Source: Mycolicibacter senuensis (lineage in GTDB: Bacteria; Actinomycetota; Actinomycetes; Mycobacteriales; Mycobacteriaceae). Taken from it: a stretch of DNA of 64,000 bases. The stretch covers positions 112,027 to 176,026 of the forward strand of contig NZ_LQPS01000036.1 in assembly GCF_002101885.1 (NCBI RefSeq). Reading direction: 5' to 3'. Made by a program: the position numbers and the translations under genes. Positions 43,854 through 52,626 of the stretch are shown one piece after another. Below the pieces are notes generated by a model, which did not search any database, was not told the origin of the DNA, and was given only the letters and a program-made list of their open reading frames with translations. Every line of letters begins with the position of its first letter. Positions within the stretch are counted from its first letter, which is position 1.

Positions 43854-44789
43854 TCACCGCGCGTCCGCCATGAGCTCGCGCGCACCCAGCTCGAACAGCT
43901 CCGCTGCGACCGACACACCCAATTCCCGGGCTCGGTCCGGACTGCCGATGCCGGACGCGCGGATCACGTCGGATCCGTCCAGCGCCGCCACGCAACTGCG
44001 CAGCGACAGCTCTTCGAAGACCCGGCCGTCCTCATCGATCGACTCGACCACCTCGGCGATCGCGCCAACCGGTGCGGAACAACCCGCCTCCAGTTCGGCG
44101 AGCAGGGTCCGCTCCGCGGTAACCGCCTGGCGGGTGTCGGTGTCATCCAACTCCGCCAGCACCGCCGCCAGCGCGGTATCGCCGGCGCGGCACTCCACTG
44201 CGAGTGCACCTTGGGCCGGAGCCGGCAACATCTGCACCGGTTCCAGCGTCTCGGTGATCGCATCGAGGCGTCCGATACGGGCCAAACCCGCCCGGGCTAC
44301 CACGATGGCGTCGAGTTCTCCGCTGCTTACCCTGTTCAACCTGGTATCTAGGTTGCCTCGTAGGGGGCGAATTTCCAAACCGAGACCCAGTGCTCTAAGC
44401 TGTGCGGCCCGTCGCGGCGACGAAGTGCCCACCACGGCGCCCGCCGGCAACTCCCCCAACACCAATCCGTCGCGCGCCACCAGCGCGTCCCGGGCGTCCT
44501 CGCGTGCCGGAACCGCGGGCAGCAGAAACCGCGGGTCATCGGCGGTGGGCAGGTCCTTGTGCGAGTGCACCGCGGCGTCGACCCGGCCGTCGAGAATGGC
44601 CTCACGCAGGGCGGCGGTGAACACCCCCACCCCCAGATCGGCGATCGGTCCCGACGAGCGATCCCCGATGGTGCTGATCATGACCAGTTCCGCGGGGTGC
44701 CCGGCGGCCACCAGAGCGTCACGAACGGTCCCGGCCTGGGTGGTGGCCAGCAAGCTGGCCCGGGTACCGATACGGATGAGTTCTCCCAA
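43854..44789 (-). CDS. hemC: Porphobilinogen deaminase (hydroxymethylbilane synthase)
   Basis: Polymerises four porphobilinogens to hydroxymethylbilane. 311 residues: [53 protein letters not shown], and the dipyrromethane-cofactor cysteine in [11 protein letters not shown] (about 235). It lies five bases downstream of hemA and supplies HemD, whose gene follows. Confidence 0.96.
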   Translation of the reverse strand: MGELIRIGTRASLLATTQAGTVRDALVAAGHPAELVMISTIGDRSSGPIADLGVGVFTAALREAILDGRVDAAVHSHKDLPTADDPRFLLPAVPAREDARDALVARDGLVLGELPAGAVVGTSSPRRAAQLRALGLGLEIRPLRGNLDTRLNRVSSGELDAIVVARAGLARIGRLDAITETLEPVQMLPAPAQGALAVECRAGDTALAAVLAELDDTDTRQAVTAERTLLAELEAGCSAPVGAIAEVVESIDEDGRVFEELSLRSCVAALDGSDVIRASGIGSPDRARELGVSVAAELFELGARELMADAR

Positions 44790-44794
44790 AACGT

Positions 44795-46174
44795 CTACCC
44801 GGCCGACCCGGTTTCGGCGCCGACGTCGATTCCGTCTGACACCACTGGCAATTCGCCCGCCGTCGCCACGGCGTCCACGGCGGTCGGATCGAGCTCGAAC
44901 AGCTCGCGCAGCGCCTCGGCGTAACTGTCGCCGCCGGGCGAGCTGGCCAGCTGCTTGACCCGCACGGTGGGGGCGTGCAGCAGCTTGTCGACGACGCGGT
45001 GCACGGTGCGCGCCACTTCCTCACGCTGGGCGGTGTCCAAGCCCGGCAGCCGGTGATCCAGCCGCAGCAACTCGGCGGTGACCACGTCGGCGGCCCGCTG
45101 CCGCAGCGCGGTCACCGTCGGGGTGACCTCGGCCATCCGCTGCCCGGCCAGGTAGGTGGCGACCTCACGGGCGACGATGCCGTGCGCGGCGTCGGTGTCG
45201 GTGGTGGCGACCTGCGCCGACGGCTCGCGCTGGATCCGGTCCATGTCGATGACCTGCACACCGGGCAGACCGGCGACCGTCGCGTCGACGTCGCGCGGCA
45301 TGCCCAGATCGCAGATCACCAGCGGCTGGGTCGCCTCGTCGCGGTTGCCGCCGGCCAGCGCATGGTGCACGTCGGCCAGCGACACGACCGGGCTCACCGC
45401 GCCGGTGCAGCAGACCGCGACGTCGGCGTCGGTCAGCGTTGCGGCCATCCGTTCGAGGCCGACGGCGTCGGCCGCGGCGCCGCTCTCGCGGATCTTGCGG
45501 GCCAGATGCCGCGCGCGCGACAGCGAGCGGTTGACGACATGGATGCGCTCCACCCCGGCGCGCACCAGGTGGGCCGCGGACAGTGCGCCCATCGAGCCCG
45601 CCCCGATCACCACCGCGGTGCGGCCCTGTAAGGCGTTCTCGCCCAGCTGTTTCGCGGCGATACCCAGGGCGACCGACACCACCGACGCACCGGCGGCGTC
45701 GATTCCGGTTTCGGAGTGCACCCGTTTGCCCACCGACAGTGCCCGCTGCGCCAGTTCGTGCAGCACCCGGCCGACGGTGTTGTTGGCCTCGGCGGCGGCG
45801 TAGGCGCGGCGCACCTGGCCCAGTACCTGCTGCTCGCCGACGACCGCCGAGTCCAAGCCGCTGGCCACCGAGAACAGGTGCTCGACGGCGGCCTCGCTGT
45901 AGCGCACGTAGGCGTACTTGGTCAGGTCGGTCATCGACATGCCGGAGTGCTCGGAGAGCACCTGCCCGACCGCCGACAGCCCTGCGTGGAACGCATCGAC
46001 GACCGCGTAGACCTCGACCCGGTTGCAGGTCGACAGAATCATCGCCTCGGTGACGAGCGGCGATTCGAGCACCTGCGCGACGATCTTGGCCTGATCGGGT
46101 TCGGCGGTGCTGAGCTGCTCGAGTACCGAGACCGGGGCGCTGCGATGCGAGACCCCGAAGAGCAGGACGCTCAC
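44795..46174 (-). CDS. hemA: Glutamyl-tRNA reductase
   Basis: First enzyme of C5 heme synthesis, reducing Glu-tRNA to glutamate-1-semialdehyde. 459 residues. Catalytic Cys50 in [30 protein letters not shown], the NADPH motif [12 protein letters not shown] and C-terminal dimerisation domain. The GTG at 46174 matches the family start ([13 protein letters not shown]); an in-frame GTG at 46207 adds 11 unrelated residues. Product goes to HemL encoded at 25461-26792. A palindrome lies about 36 bases upstream. Confidence 0.96.
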   Translation of the reverse strand: MSVLLFGVSHRSAPVSVLEQLSTAEPDQAKIVAQVLESPLVTEAMILSTCNRVEVYAVVDAFHAGLSAVGQVLSEHSGMSMTDLTKYAYVRYSEAAVEHLFSVASGLDSAVVGEQQVLGQVRRAYAAAEANNTVGRVLHELAQRALSVGKRVHSETGIDAAGASVVSVALGIAAKQLGENALQGRTAVVIGAGSMGALSAAHLVRAGVERIHVVNRSLSRARHLARKIRESGAAADAVGLERMAATLTDADVAVCCTGAVSPVVSLADVHHALAGGNRDEATQPLVICDLGMPRDVDATVAGLPGVQVIDMDRIQREPSAQVATTDTDAAHGIVAREVATYLAGQRMAEVTPTVTALRQRAADVVTAELLRLDHRLPGLDTAQREEVARTVHRVVDKLLHAPTVRVKQLASSPGGDSYAEALRELFELDPTAVDAVATAGELPVVSDGIDVGAETGSAG

Positions 46175-46209
46175 GGCAGTATCACCTGGTCCGCTCCTTG
46201 CTGTCACCC

Positions 46210-46224
46210 GTGAACAAACTTCAC
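46210..46224. promoter_or_regulatory. Palindrome GTGAAcaaacTTCAC upstream of hemA
   Basis: Five-base perfect arms around a five-base spacer, 36 bases before the hemA GTG and just after a possible minus-strand promoter (TTGGTG, 18 bases, TACCGT). It resembles Rex half-sites (GTGAA/TTCAC), but the spacer is one base too long for a standard Rex site. Confidence 0.35.
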
Positions 46225-46351
46225 TCCACGGTAGAGGCTAAAGCGCTGGGCCACCAAATTTGTTCGATTGTTCGCCTGGTGGACACCGCCGGGTGTGCGG
46301 TTTCGTGCCCGATTCGCGCGTTGGCGCGCCACCATCCGCACAGTCGGCGGG

Positions 46352-46612
46352 TCAGCGGCCGGCCAGGTCGGCGCGCAACCGGGCCTCGTCGACCTCCCAG
46401 TAGCTGTGTTCGCGCCCGTCGAGCAGCACCACCGGCAACCGGTCGCCGAATTCGGCCCGCAGCGCGGCGTCTCCGGCCCGGGCGGCCGCGTCGACGTCGG
46501 TGGTCTGCAGGTCGAATCCGAGCTCGGCGGCCAGTTGCGTCAGCTGCTCGTGCACCTTGACACAGATCGCGCAGCCGTCGCGGGTCAGCAACTGCACCTC
46601 TGGGCGGGTCAT
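46352..46612 (-). CDS. Glutaredoxin-like protein (Rv0508-like)
   Basis: 86 residues with a thioredoxin/glutaredoxin fold and a CAIC redox pair (Cys16, Cys19) in LLTRDGCAICVKVHEQL. The cis-Pro loop is RLPVVLLDG. The ATG at 46612 gives the normal family start; the longer open frame covers the divergent gene. It sits upstream of hemA as Rv0508 does. 36 bases separate its start from the divergent NTF2-like gene. Confidence 0.9.
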   Translation of the reverse strand: MTRPEVQLLTRDGCAICVKVHEQLTQLAAELGFDLQTTDVDAAARAGDAALRAEFGDRLPVVLLDGREHSYWEVDEARLRADLAGR

Positions 46613-46636
46613 CGCCCCAGTCTGGCCCACGATGGC

Positions 46637-46642
46637 TATGTT
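46637..46642 (+). promoter_or_regulatory. -10 element of leaderless NTF2-like gene
   Basis: TATGTT fits TANNNT and ends six bases before the ATG at 46649. Confidence 0.45.
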
Positions 46643-46648
46643 TTCGAT

Positions 46649-47098
46649 ATGTCCGGCGGAAGTGCGGTGTCGATCACCAACCTGCTGTACCGCTACGCCG
46701 AGTCGATGGATGCCGGCGACTTGGATTCGGCCGCAGCGCTGTTCGGTCACGCCCGGCTCAAGGTTGGCCCCGACGCCGATGCCGTGCTCGACAGCGCCGG
46801 GATGCTGCGGCTGTGGCGCGGGCTGGTCAAGATCCACGCCGACGGCACACCGCGCACCAAGCACGTCATCACCAACCCGATCCTCGACATCGACGAGGAG
46901 GCCGGGACCGCGACCTGCCGGTCCTACTACACGGTGCTGCAGCAGACCGATGCCGTCGCCCTGCAGGTGGTCGCAGCGGGCCGCTATCACGACGAGTTCG
47001 AGCGGGTGGACGGCGTGTGGCGGTTCAGTTTCCGTGACTACTCGATGCTCGACCTCAAAGGTGATCTACGCGATCACCTGGGGGGATTCGGCAGTTAG
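46649..47098 (+). CDS. NTF2-like (SnoaL-type) protein
   Basis: 149 residues of the SnoaL_4/NTF2 cone fold: NLLYRYAESMDAGDLDSAAALFGHA at the start, HVITNPILDIDEEAGTATCRSYYTVLQ in the sheet and GRYHDEFERVDGVWRFSFRDYSMLDLKGD at the end. Relatives are small cyclases, dehydratases or hydroxylating-dioxygenase subunits. Substrate not predictable. In M. tuberculosis the mmpS2-mmpL2 pair stands between the serB1- and Rv0508-like genes; here this gene is there instead. Confidence 0.85.
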   Translation: MSGGSAVSITNLLYRYAESMDAGDLDSAAALFGHARLKVGPDADAVLDSAGMLRLWRGLVKIHADGTPRTKHVITNPILDIDEEAGTATCRSYYTVLQQTDAVALQVVAAGRYHDEFERVDGVWRFSFRDYSMLDLKGDLRDHLGGFGS

Positions 47099-47161
47099 GC
47101 CGGTTAGGGTTGGTGGCGGCCGCAGCAGCGGCCGGCAGTGCACAGCGGAAGGAGTCGGGTG

Positions 47162-48067
47162 ATGGCTTTACCGGGCCCGGCCGACGGGGATTCCGCAGCA
47201 GGCGCCGACCCGGGCCCGGTGATCGGCGGGGATTTCGCGGCAAGCGCCGAGCGGGCGCTCGCGGACGTGGTCGACGCCGACACCCCGGCGCCGGTCGATC
47301 TGACCGCCGCGGCGTTCTTCGACGTCGACAACACCCTGGTGCAGGGCTCCTCGATGGTGCATTTCGGCCGTGGGCTGGCCGCCCGCCACTACTTCACCTA
47401 CCGCGATGTCGTGGGCTTTCTCTACGCCCAGGCCAAGTTCCAGCTGACCGGCCGGGAGAACAGCGACGACGTCGCGGCCGGCCGCCGCAAGGCGCTGGCC
47501 TTCATCGAGGGGCGGCCGGTATCGGAGCTGGTGGAGCTGGGCGAGGAGATTTACGACGAGATCATCGCCGACAAGATCTGGCCGGGCACCCGCGAGCTGG
47601 CCCAGATGCACCTCGATGCCGGCCAGCAGGTCTGGCTGGTCACCGCCACCCCCTACGAGCTGGCCGAGACCATCGCCCGCCGGCTCGGGCTGACCGGTGC
47701 GCTGGGCACCGTCGCGGAGTCGGTCGACGGGGTGTTCACCGGCCGGCTGGTCGGCGAGATCCTGCACGGTCCGGGCAAGGCACACGCGGTGCGGTCACTG
47801 GCGATCCGGGAGGGGTTGAACCTGCGGCGCTGCACCGCCTACTCCGACAGCTTCAACGACGTGCCGATGCTGTCGCTGGTGGGCACCGCGGTGGCGATCA
47901 ATCCCGATGCCGCGTTGCGCGAGATGGCGCGCAAGCGCGACTGGGAGATCCGCGACTTCCGCACCGCACGCCGGGCGGCGCGGATCGGGGTGCCGTCGGC
48001 GCTGGCGTTGGGGGCCGTCGGCGGGGCCCTGGCGGCAGCCGTGGCGCACCGGAACGAGCGCGCTTGA
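47162..48067 (+). CDS. HAD-IB family phosphatase (SerB1-like)
   Basis: 301 residues. HAD motif I DVDNT (Asp54, Asp56), motif [11 protein letters not shown], motif III context GPGKAHAVR, motif [18 protein letters not shown] hydrophobic C-terminal helix ([19 protein letters not shown]) suggests membrane anchoring. The family includes phosphoserine phosphatases and lipid phosphatases; mycobacterial SerB1 (Rv0505c) is the positional match. ATG 47162 is chosen for the GGAAGGAG site seven bases upstream; GTG 47138 is in frame. Confidence 0.9.
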   Translation: MALPGPADGDSAAGADPGPVIGGDFAASAERALADVVDADTPAPVDLTAAAFFDVDNTLVQGSSMVHFGRGLAARHYFTYRDVVGFLYAQAKFQLTGRENSDDVAAGRRKALAFIEGRPVSELVELGEEIYDEIIADKIWPGTRELAQMHLDAGQQVWLVTATPYELAETIARRLGLTGALGTVAESVDGVFTGRLVGEILHGPGKAHAVRSLAIREGLNLRRCTAYSDSFNDVPMLSLVGTAVAINPDAALREMARKRDWEIRDFRTARRAARIGVPSALALGAVGGALAAAVAHRNERA

Positions 48068-48126
48068 GCTGCTCGCTGATAGGCTTCCGCCGCCGAACAC
48101 CACGGCGAGCGGAGGGGTAAACGGGC

Positions 48127-48654
48127 ATGGCAGTACACACCGAATCGCAGGGGGTCATCGGTACCCATTACCGGTTCCCGGACCACTTCGAAGTCGGCCG
48201 GGAGAAGATCCGCGAGTTCGCCCGTTCGGTCAAAGACGAGCACCCGGCGCACTTCGACGAGGCCGCCGCGACTGACGCGGGGCACCCCGGACTGGTGGCG
48301 TCGCTGACGTTTCTAGCGGTCGCCGGCCGCCAGGTGCAGCTGGAGATCTTCGACAAGTTCGACATCCCGATCAATATCGCCCGGGTGCTGCACCGCGACC
48401 AGAAGTTCACCTTCCACCGGCCCATCGTGGCCGGTGACAAGCTGTTCTTCGACACCTACCTCGACTCGGTGATCGAGTCGCACGGCACGGTGGTCAGCGA
48501 GGTGCGCAGCGAGGTCACCGACGCCGACGGCAAGCCGGTGGTGACCAGCGTGGTCACCATGCTCGGCGAGTCGGTGAATCAGGACGCCGACACCGAGGCG
48601 GCGACGATCGCCGCCCTGGAGGCGATGCGCGACCGCGCGCTGGGCAAGAAGTAG
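48127..48654 (+). CDS. HadA-like MaoC/FAS1-type dehydratase (Rv0504c-like)
   Basis: 175-residue hot-dog protein of the family formed by HadA/HadC N-terminal type subunits: [37 protein letters not shown] and [18 protein letters not shown]. It lacks the catalytic Asp/His pair of HadB-type subunits, so it would need a partner to act as a (3R)-hydroxyacyl dehydratase; no such partner is adjacent. It follows the SerB1-like gene on the same strand as in M. tuberculosis. Confidence 0.88.
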   Translation: MAVHTESQGVIGTHYRFPDHFEVGREKIREFARSVKDEHPAHFDEAAATDAGHPGLVASLTFLAVAGRQVQLEIFDKFDIPINIARVLHRDQKFTFHRPIVAGDKLFFDTYLDSVIESHGTVVSEVRSEVTDADGKPVVTSVVTMLGESVNQDADTEAATIAALEAMRDRALGKK

Positions 48655-48672
48655 ACGTCGCCGTTCCGGCCA

Positions 48673-48698
48673 GCGTGCGCAGTCGAACGCGCGCACGC
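48673..48698. terminator. GC hairpin between convergent genes
   Basis: Perfect 8-base arms GCGTGCGC (48673-48680) and GCGCACGC (48691-48698) with a 10-base loop, 18 bases after one stop and 40 bases before the convergent one. There is no T-run, as is usual for mycobacterial hairpin terminators; it may serve both directions. Confidence 0.45.
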
Positions 48699-48738
48699 GC
48701 TGTGCTGCGGGCAAACCCGCTCGCTCACGACGGGGACG

Positions 48739-49767
48739 TCAGCCGAAGAACATGTTGCGGCGCCCGGCCAGCAGCCGGTACAGCGTCTGCTGAATGGTCT
48801 CGCGCACCTGGTCGGTCAGTTCGAAGGTGACCATCGGGTCGTCGGCGGCACCGGCCTCGTAGTCGGTGGTCTGGATCGGTTCCCCGAAGGTGATGTGCCA
48901 CTTCGACGGCAGCGGCACCAGGCCCGCCGGCCCGGCCAGCGGGAACAGCGGGGTGATCGGGAAGTACGGCACGCCCAGCAGTCGGGCCAACAGCTTGACG
49001 TCGGCGATCATCGGATAGATCTCCTCGGAACCGACGATCGAGCACGGCACGATCGGCGCCTGGGTCTGCAGCGCGGCGGACACGAAACCGCCGCGGCCGA
49101 ACCGCTGCAGCTTGTAGCGGTCCTTGAACCGCTTGCCCAGGCCCTTGTAGCCCTCCGGGAACACCGCCGTCAGCTCGCCGGCCGCCAGCAATCGATGGGC
49201 GTCGGCGGTGCAGGCCATGGTGTGGCCGGCCTTGCGGGCGGCCGGGCCGATCACCGGCAGGTCGAACACCAGATCCGCGCCGAGCATCCGCAGGTCGCGA
49301 CGGCCCGGATGATGGTCGTGCACCGCCACCGACAGCATCAGCGCGTCCATCGGCAGCACCCCGGCGTGGTTGGCCACCACCAGCGCGGGCCCATCGGCCG
49401 GCAGGTTCTCGATGCCGCTGACTTCGACCCGGAACCAGTCGTTGAAGAGGAGCCGCAGCAGCGGCAGGGCGACGGCTTCGTTGAAGTGCGGGTCGAACCC
49501 GAACTCATCGACCTGGTAGTCACCGGTGATCCGCTGCCGCAGGAATGCGGCGAGGCCGGCCACCCGCCGGACGAACTCGTTCGGGGTGGCCTCGGGGTCA
49601 CCGGACGCCCCCGCGGCGCCGCGGCGCCCGTCGATATCGCGGACGATGGCGCTGATCTGCTCAGCCGAGGCGCGTTCGCCGGGGCGGCTCAGCGTCGACG
49701 GGTGTCGACGCGCGGACCCCGAGTTCTTGTGCAGCGGAATGACTTTAGCCCTGGAATCACCAACCAT
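48739..49767 (-). CDS. 1-acyl-glycerol-3-phosphate acyltransferase-like protein (Rv0502-like)
   Basis: 342-residue PlsC-fold acyltransferase with the HX4D variant NHAGVLPMD (about 130-138), the second block FPEGYKGLGK and PIVPCSIVG. The N-terminal 90 residues are polar and mycobacteria-specific. It probably acylates a phospholipid precursor at the membrane. It starts four bases after the SDR/epimerase gene upstream, and forms the end of the ppx1-proC cluster. Confidence 0.9.
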   Translation of the reverse strand: MVGDSRAKVIPLHKNSGSARRHPSTLSRPGERASAEQISAIVRDIDGRRGAAGASGDPEATPNEFVRRVAGLAAFLRQRITGDYQVDEFGFDPHFNEAVALPLLRLLFNDWFRVEVSGIENLPADGPALVVANHAGVLPMDALMLSVAVHDHHPGRRDLRMLGADLVFDLPVIGPAARKAGHTMACTADAHRLLAAGELTAVFPEGYKGLGKRFKDRYKLQRFGRGGFVSAALQTQAPIVPCSIVGSEEIYPMIADVKLLARLLGVPYFPITPLFPLAGPAGLVPLPSKWHITFGEPIQTTDYEAGAADDPMVTFELTDQVRETIQQTLYRLLAGRRNMFFG

Positions 49768-49771
49768 GGCG

Positions 49772-50887
49772 TTACCCTCCCCGCGCCCTGTTGAAACCGA
49801 TATCGCCCAGCCGTTGCACCGCGCTCACCGCGCGCCGTTCCGCCGAATGTACCCATTTGGGGTCGATGATCGGGTTGAGCCCTCGACCCCGCACGTAGTC
49901 ATCGAATGCCTCGGCGGTGGTCCATTTGGTGCTGTACCCGAGGTCGGTTCGCATTCTAGTCGTATCCATCACCCGGCCAAAGCTGAGATAGTTCAGCTGC
50001 TCCCGGTTGATCTCGGTGTAGTTGTTGGCCCGCCGTAACGAGTCCAGCGCCCACAGCCCCAGCCCGAACACCGGCACCGGGATCCGGCCCGAGCGGCGGA
50101 TCGCCTGCGACATCATGATGATGCCGTCGGCGCCGACGTTGAAGGTGCCGGCCTTTCCGGCCATGGTGGCCCGTTCCAGGGCCCCCAACGCGTCCTGCTC
50201 GTGCAGCAGCTGCAGGCGGGCGTCGCGGCCCAGCACCATCGGCACCAGTGGGCCGCCGAGGTAGCGCGACAGCGCGGTGTCCATGGCCGGGCCGATCATG
50301 TTGGCCATCCGCAGGATGGTGACCGCGATGTCGGGCCGGCGCCGGCCCAGCCCGCGGGCGTAGCCCTCGATGTCGATGCTGTCGCGGGGAAAACCCTGGG
50401 TGGGCGGCCGGTGACTGGTGCTGTCCTCGGTGAACAGCACCGGGTCACGTGAGCAGGACCCGTAGACCTCCGAGGTCGACTTGAGCACCACCCGGCGCAC
50501 CGAGGGCGCCTTCTGGCAGGCGGCGAACAACTGCATGGCGCCCATCACGTTGAGCTCTTTCAGGGCCGCCCCGCCGCCGGAGCGCGGCACGTACGACGCC
50601 GCGGCGGCGTGCACTACGGTGTCGACCTCGCTATTTCGAATCACCTTGGCGATAAAGGGATTGCGGATGTCGGCGCGAACGAATTCGGCGCGTCCCATCC
50701 GCCGCAGCATGTCCTTGCTCGGCATCACCGCGTCCACCGCGATCACCCGGTTGATCAAGGGATTCTGCGTCAGCCGGGCGGTCAGATAGCCGCCCAGGAA
50801 CCGGCATGCGCCGGTGACCAACACAACCTTGGGATAGTGCCGGACGTCGCTTCGCGTGCTGTCGCTCGGGGGTCCGGCCTCGTCCAC
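49772..50887 (-). CDS. NAD-dependent epimerase/dehydratase family protein (Rv0501/GalE2-like)
   Basis: 371-residue extended SDR. Rossmann start VVLVTGACRFLGGYL, HAAAASYVP and STSEVYGS. Where the YxxxK catalytic pair is expected the protein reads DIEGYARGLGRRRPD, so the lysine is missing, as in the M. tuberculosis counterpart. This makes UDP-galactose epimerase activity doubtful; a binding or lipid-related role is possible. Leaderless-type TAGGCT lies six bases before the GTG. Confidence 0.9.
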   Translation of the reverse strand: MDEAGPPSDSTRSDVRHYPKVVLVTGACRFLGGYLTARLTQNPLINRVIAVDAVMPSKDMLRRMGRAEFVRADIRNPFIAKVIRNSEVDTVVHAAAASYVPRSGGGAALKELNVMGAMQLFAACQKAPSVRRVVLKSTSEVYGSCSRDPVLFTEDSTSHRPPTQGFPRDSIDIEGYARGLGRRRPDIAVTILRMANMIGPAMDTALSRYLGGPLVPMVLGRDARLQLLHEQDALGALERATMAGKAGTFNVGADGIIMMSQAIRRSGRIPVPVFGLGLWALDSLRRANNYTEINREQLNYLSFGRVMDTTRMRTDLGYSTKWTTAEAFDDYVRGRGLNPIIDPKWVHSAERRAVSAVQRLGDIGFNRARGG

Positions 50888-50893
50888 CCCGCC

Positions 50894-50899
50894 AGCCTA
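50894..50899 (-). promoter_or_regulatory. -10 element of leaderless epimerase-like gene
   Basis: On the minus strand TAGGCT ends six bases before the GTG at 50887. Confidence 0.45.
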
Positions 50900-50973
50900 A
50901 CGGCCAGTCTGCGAAAGCAGTACCGGGGCGATCGACCGTCCCGGCCCGTGCCCCGGGCGAGGGCTCGGCGGAG

Positions 50974-51075
50974 TTACTTACCGAGTTTTCTGCGCTGCAC
51001 CCGGGTACGGCGAAGCAGCTTGCGGTGCTTCTTCTTCGACATGCGCTTGCGCCGCTTCTTGATGACTGAACCCAT
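50974..51075 (-). CDS. 33-residue ribosomal small-subunit protein bS22 (AURKAIP1/COX24 domain)
   Basis: [20 protein letters not shown] and a continued basic tail ending QRRKLGK: 18 of 33 residues are Lys or Arg. This is the actinobacterial Rv0500B protein, found in mycobacterial 30S structures as bS22. The ATG at 51075 gives the exact family length; the open frame continues upstream without homology. It lies between the BldC-like gene and the epimerase-like gene on the same strand. Confidence 0.92.
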
Positions 51076-51259
51076 GAACTCCGCTATCTGCTTCCGCCCG
51101 CGCCGCCACAGGGGCGCTGCTGAACTTGATCGACCCGGCCACTTTACCCGTAGGCAGGCGCCGAGCAGAAAACCGGCACCTGACCCGGCCCCGAACACAG
51201 CCGACCCCGGGCGTCGCCGTGCGGCGACGCCCGGGGGGCGCTTAGGCGTCGACCGGCGG

Positions 51260-51517
51260 TCAGCCCGCGTCGAAGAAGGAGGTCTCCAAGAGGTCGTGCA
51301 CCGCCTTGGCGTGCACCCGGAAAGACCGTCCCACCCGCACCGCGGGCAGTTCGCCGTTGTGCACCAGGCGGTACACCGTCATCTTGCTGACCCGCATCAG
51401 CGCAGCCACCTCGGCCACGGTGAGAAATTGTGCCCGGCCCGTGTCGGCTGGGCCGGCATCCCGTGCCGCCCTGCCGCCAGTGGAGTCGCGTGCCGAAGGC
51501 CCGTTCGCAGACGTCAT
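51260..51517 (-). CDS. BldC/excisionase-type helix-turn-helix protein (Rv0500A-like)
   Basis: 85 residues. A variable 30-residue lead is followed by a MerR-like winged helix: [49 protein letters not shown]. The family binds DNA, sometimes as head-to-tail arrays (BldC). Start ATG 51517 matches relatives ([10 protein letters not shown]); ATG 51532 is in frame. 184 bases with no gene separate it from the bS22 gene. Confidence 0.92.
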
Positions 51518-51656
51518 CGTTACCCATTTCAATCAGGCACGTGCAGTCCCAGCGGCTTCCCCTCCGCTGCGCCCACACGCACAGACATAGAGGAGAATAG
51601 CGGGACGAATGGGGTTCCTGCGACGGGTGAGAGGCAATATGTGAAAAATAAGTGAA

Positions 51657-52517
51657 TCACTCTGATGTAATTCTTAGCTGCTCAGAGCGGGTTTTTGCCG
51701 CTTGGACCGCCCGATCGACCGAGGTCCGCAGGCCTCCGGCCTCCAGTTCCCGCAACGCGGCCGCGGTGGTCCCGCCCGGGGAGGTCACCATGGCTCTCAG
51801 CTGAGCCGGGGCGGTGTCGATGACCGAATTCGCGGTCCCCGCCGTCTCGCCGCGTTCCGCCAGCAGCATCTGCGCCGACCCGGCCATGGTCTGCACCGCC
51901 AGATCGGTGGCCCCCTGCCGACTCAGCCCGGCCGCAACCCCGGCATCCACCAATGCCTCCACCATCAAGAAGAAGTACGCGGGCCCCGAACCCGAGACGG
52001 CGGTGACGGAGTCCATCTGATCTTCCGGGACGATCACCACCGTGCCGACGCACTCGAACAGCTCGGCGACCTGCTCGACCTGCTCGTTACCGGGGAACCG
52101 GCCCTTGGCCAGCGCGCAGGCGCCGGCGCCGACCTTGACCGGGGTGTTCGGCATCACCCGGATCACCGCGGTGCCCGCGGGCAGCTTGGACTCCACGTAC
52201 CCGGTGGTGACACCGGCCACGATGCTCACCAACACCTGCTCGGGACTGTTCTCCGAGGCGGCAGTGAGGTTCTTGGCGAACTCGGCGACGACGGATTCCA
52301 CGTCCTGCGGTTTCACAGCGACGATCACGATGGACGCATTCTCAACCGCGTCGGCGACCGAGGTCACCAGCACCGAATACTTCTCGGAGAGCCGTCGGGC
52401 GCGGTCACCGAAGCGTTCGGCGACGACGAGGTCCTTGACCGGCCGGCCGGCCGCCAGCAAACCCGCCAGCAAGGCCTCACCCATGTTGCCGCCGCCGATG
52501 ATCGCGATTCTCGCCAT
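51657..52517 (-). CDS. proC: Pyrroline-5-carboxylate reductase
   Basis: Last step of proline synthesis, NAD(P)H reduction of P5C. 286 residues: Rossmann motif IIGGGNMGEALLAGL, VKPQDVE, MPNTPVKVGAG and the active-site end VSGSGPAYFFLMVEAL with GGTTAAALRELE. The start ATG at 52517 leaves the family N-terminus; the frame upstream is non-homologous. 139 bases lie between it and the BldC-like gene. Confidence 0.95.
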   Translation of the reverse strand: MARIAIIGGGNMGEALLAGLLAAGRPVKDLVVAERFGDRARRLSEKYSVLVTSVADAVENASIVIVAVKPQDVESVVAEFAKNLTAASENSPEQVLVSIVAGVTTGYVESKLPAGTAVIRVMPNTPVKVGAGACALAKGRFPGNEQVEQVAELFECVGTVVIVPEDQMDSVTAVSGSGPAYFFLMVEALVDAGVAAGLSRQGATDLAVQTMAGSAQMLLAERGETAGTANSVIDTAPAQLRAMVTSPGGTTAAALRELEAGGLRTSVDRAVQAAKTRSEQLRITSE

Positions 52518-52626
52518 GGCGACAGCATGGCAGACCCGGGCGGTCGCCAGCGCGACGGAGCCGCGCGCGGCGGGTCGCCCGCACCGCACCAGCGATCGCC
52601 AGTGCGGCGGAGCCGCCCGCGGCGGG

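Noticed and set aside
41928..44351. 807-residue plus-strand frame across hemB, hemD and hemC
   Set aside because: Shadow composition and no domain; the minus-strand hem genes have all catalytic motifs.
46210..46224. Calling the hemA palindrome a true Rex site
   Set aside because: The spacer is five instead of four bases and the outer TT/AA pairs are missing; recorded only as Rex-like.
46245..46285. CCACCA...TGGTGG inverted repeat upstream of hemA as a terminator
   Set aside because: Six-base arms with a loop of about 20 and no T-run; expected by chance in DNA this GC-rich.
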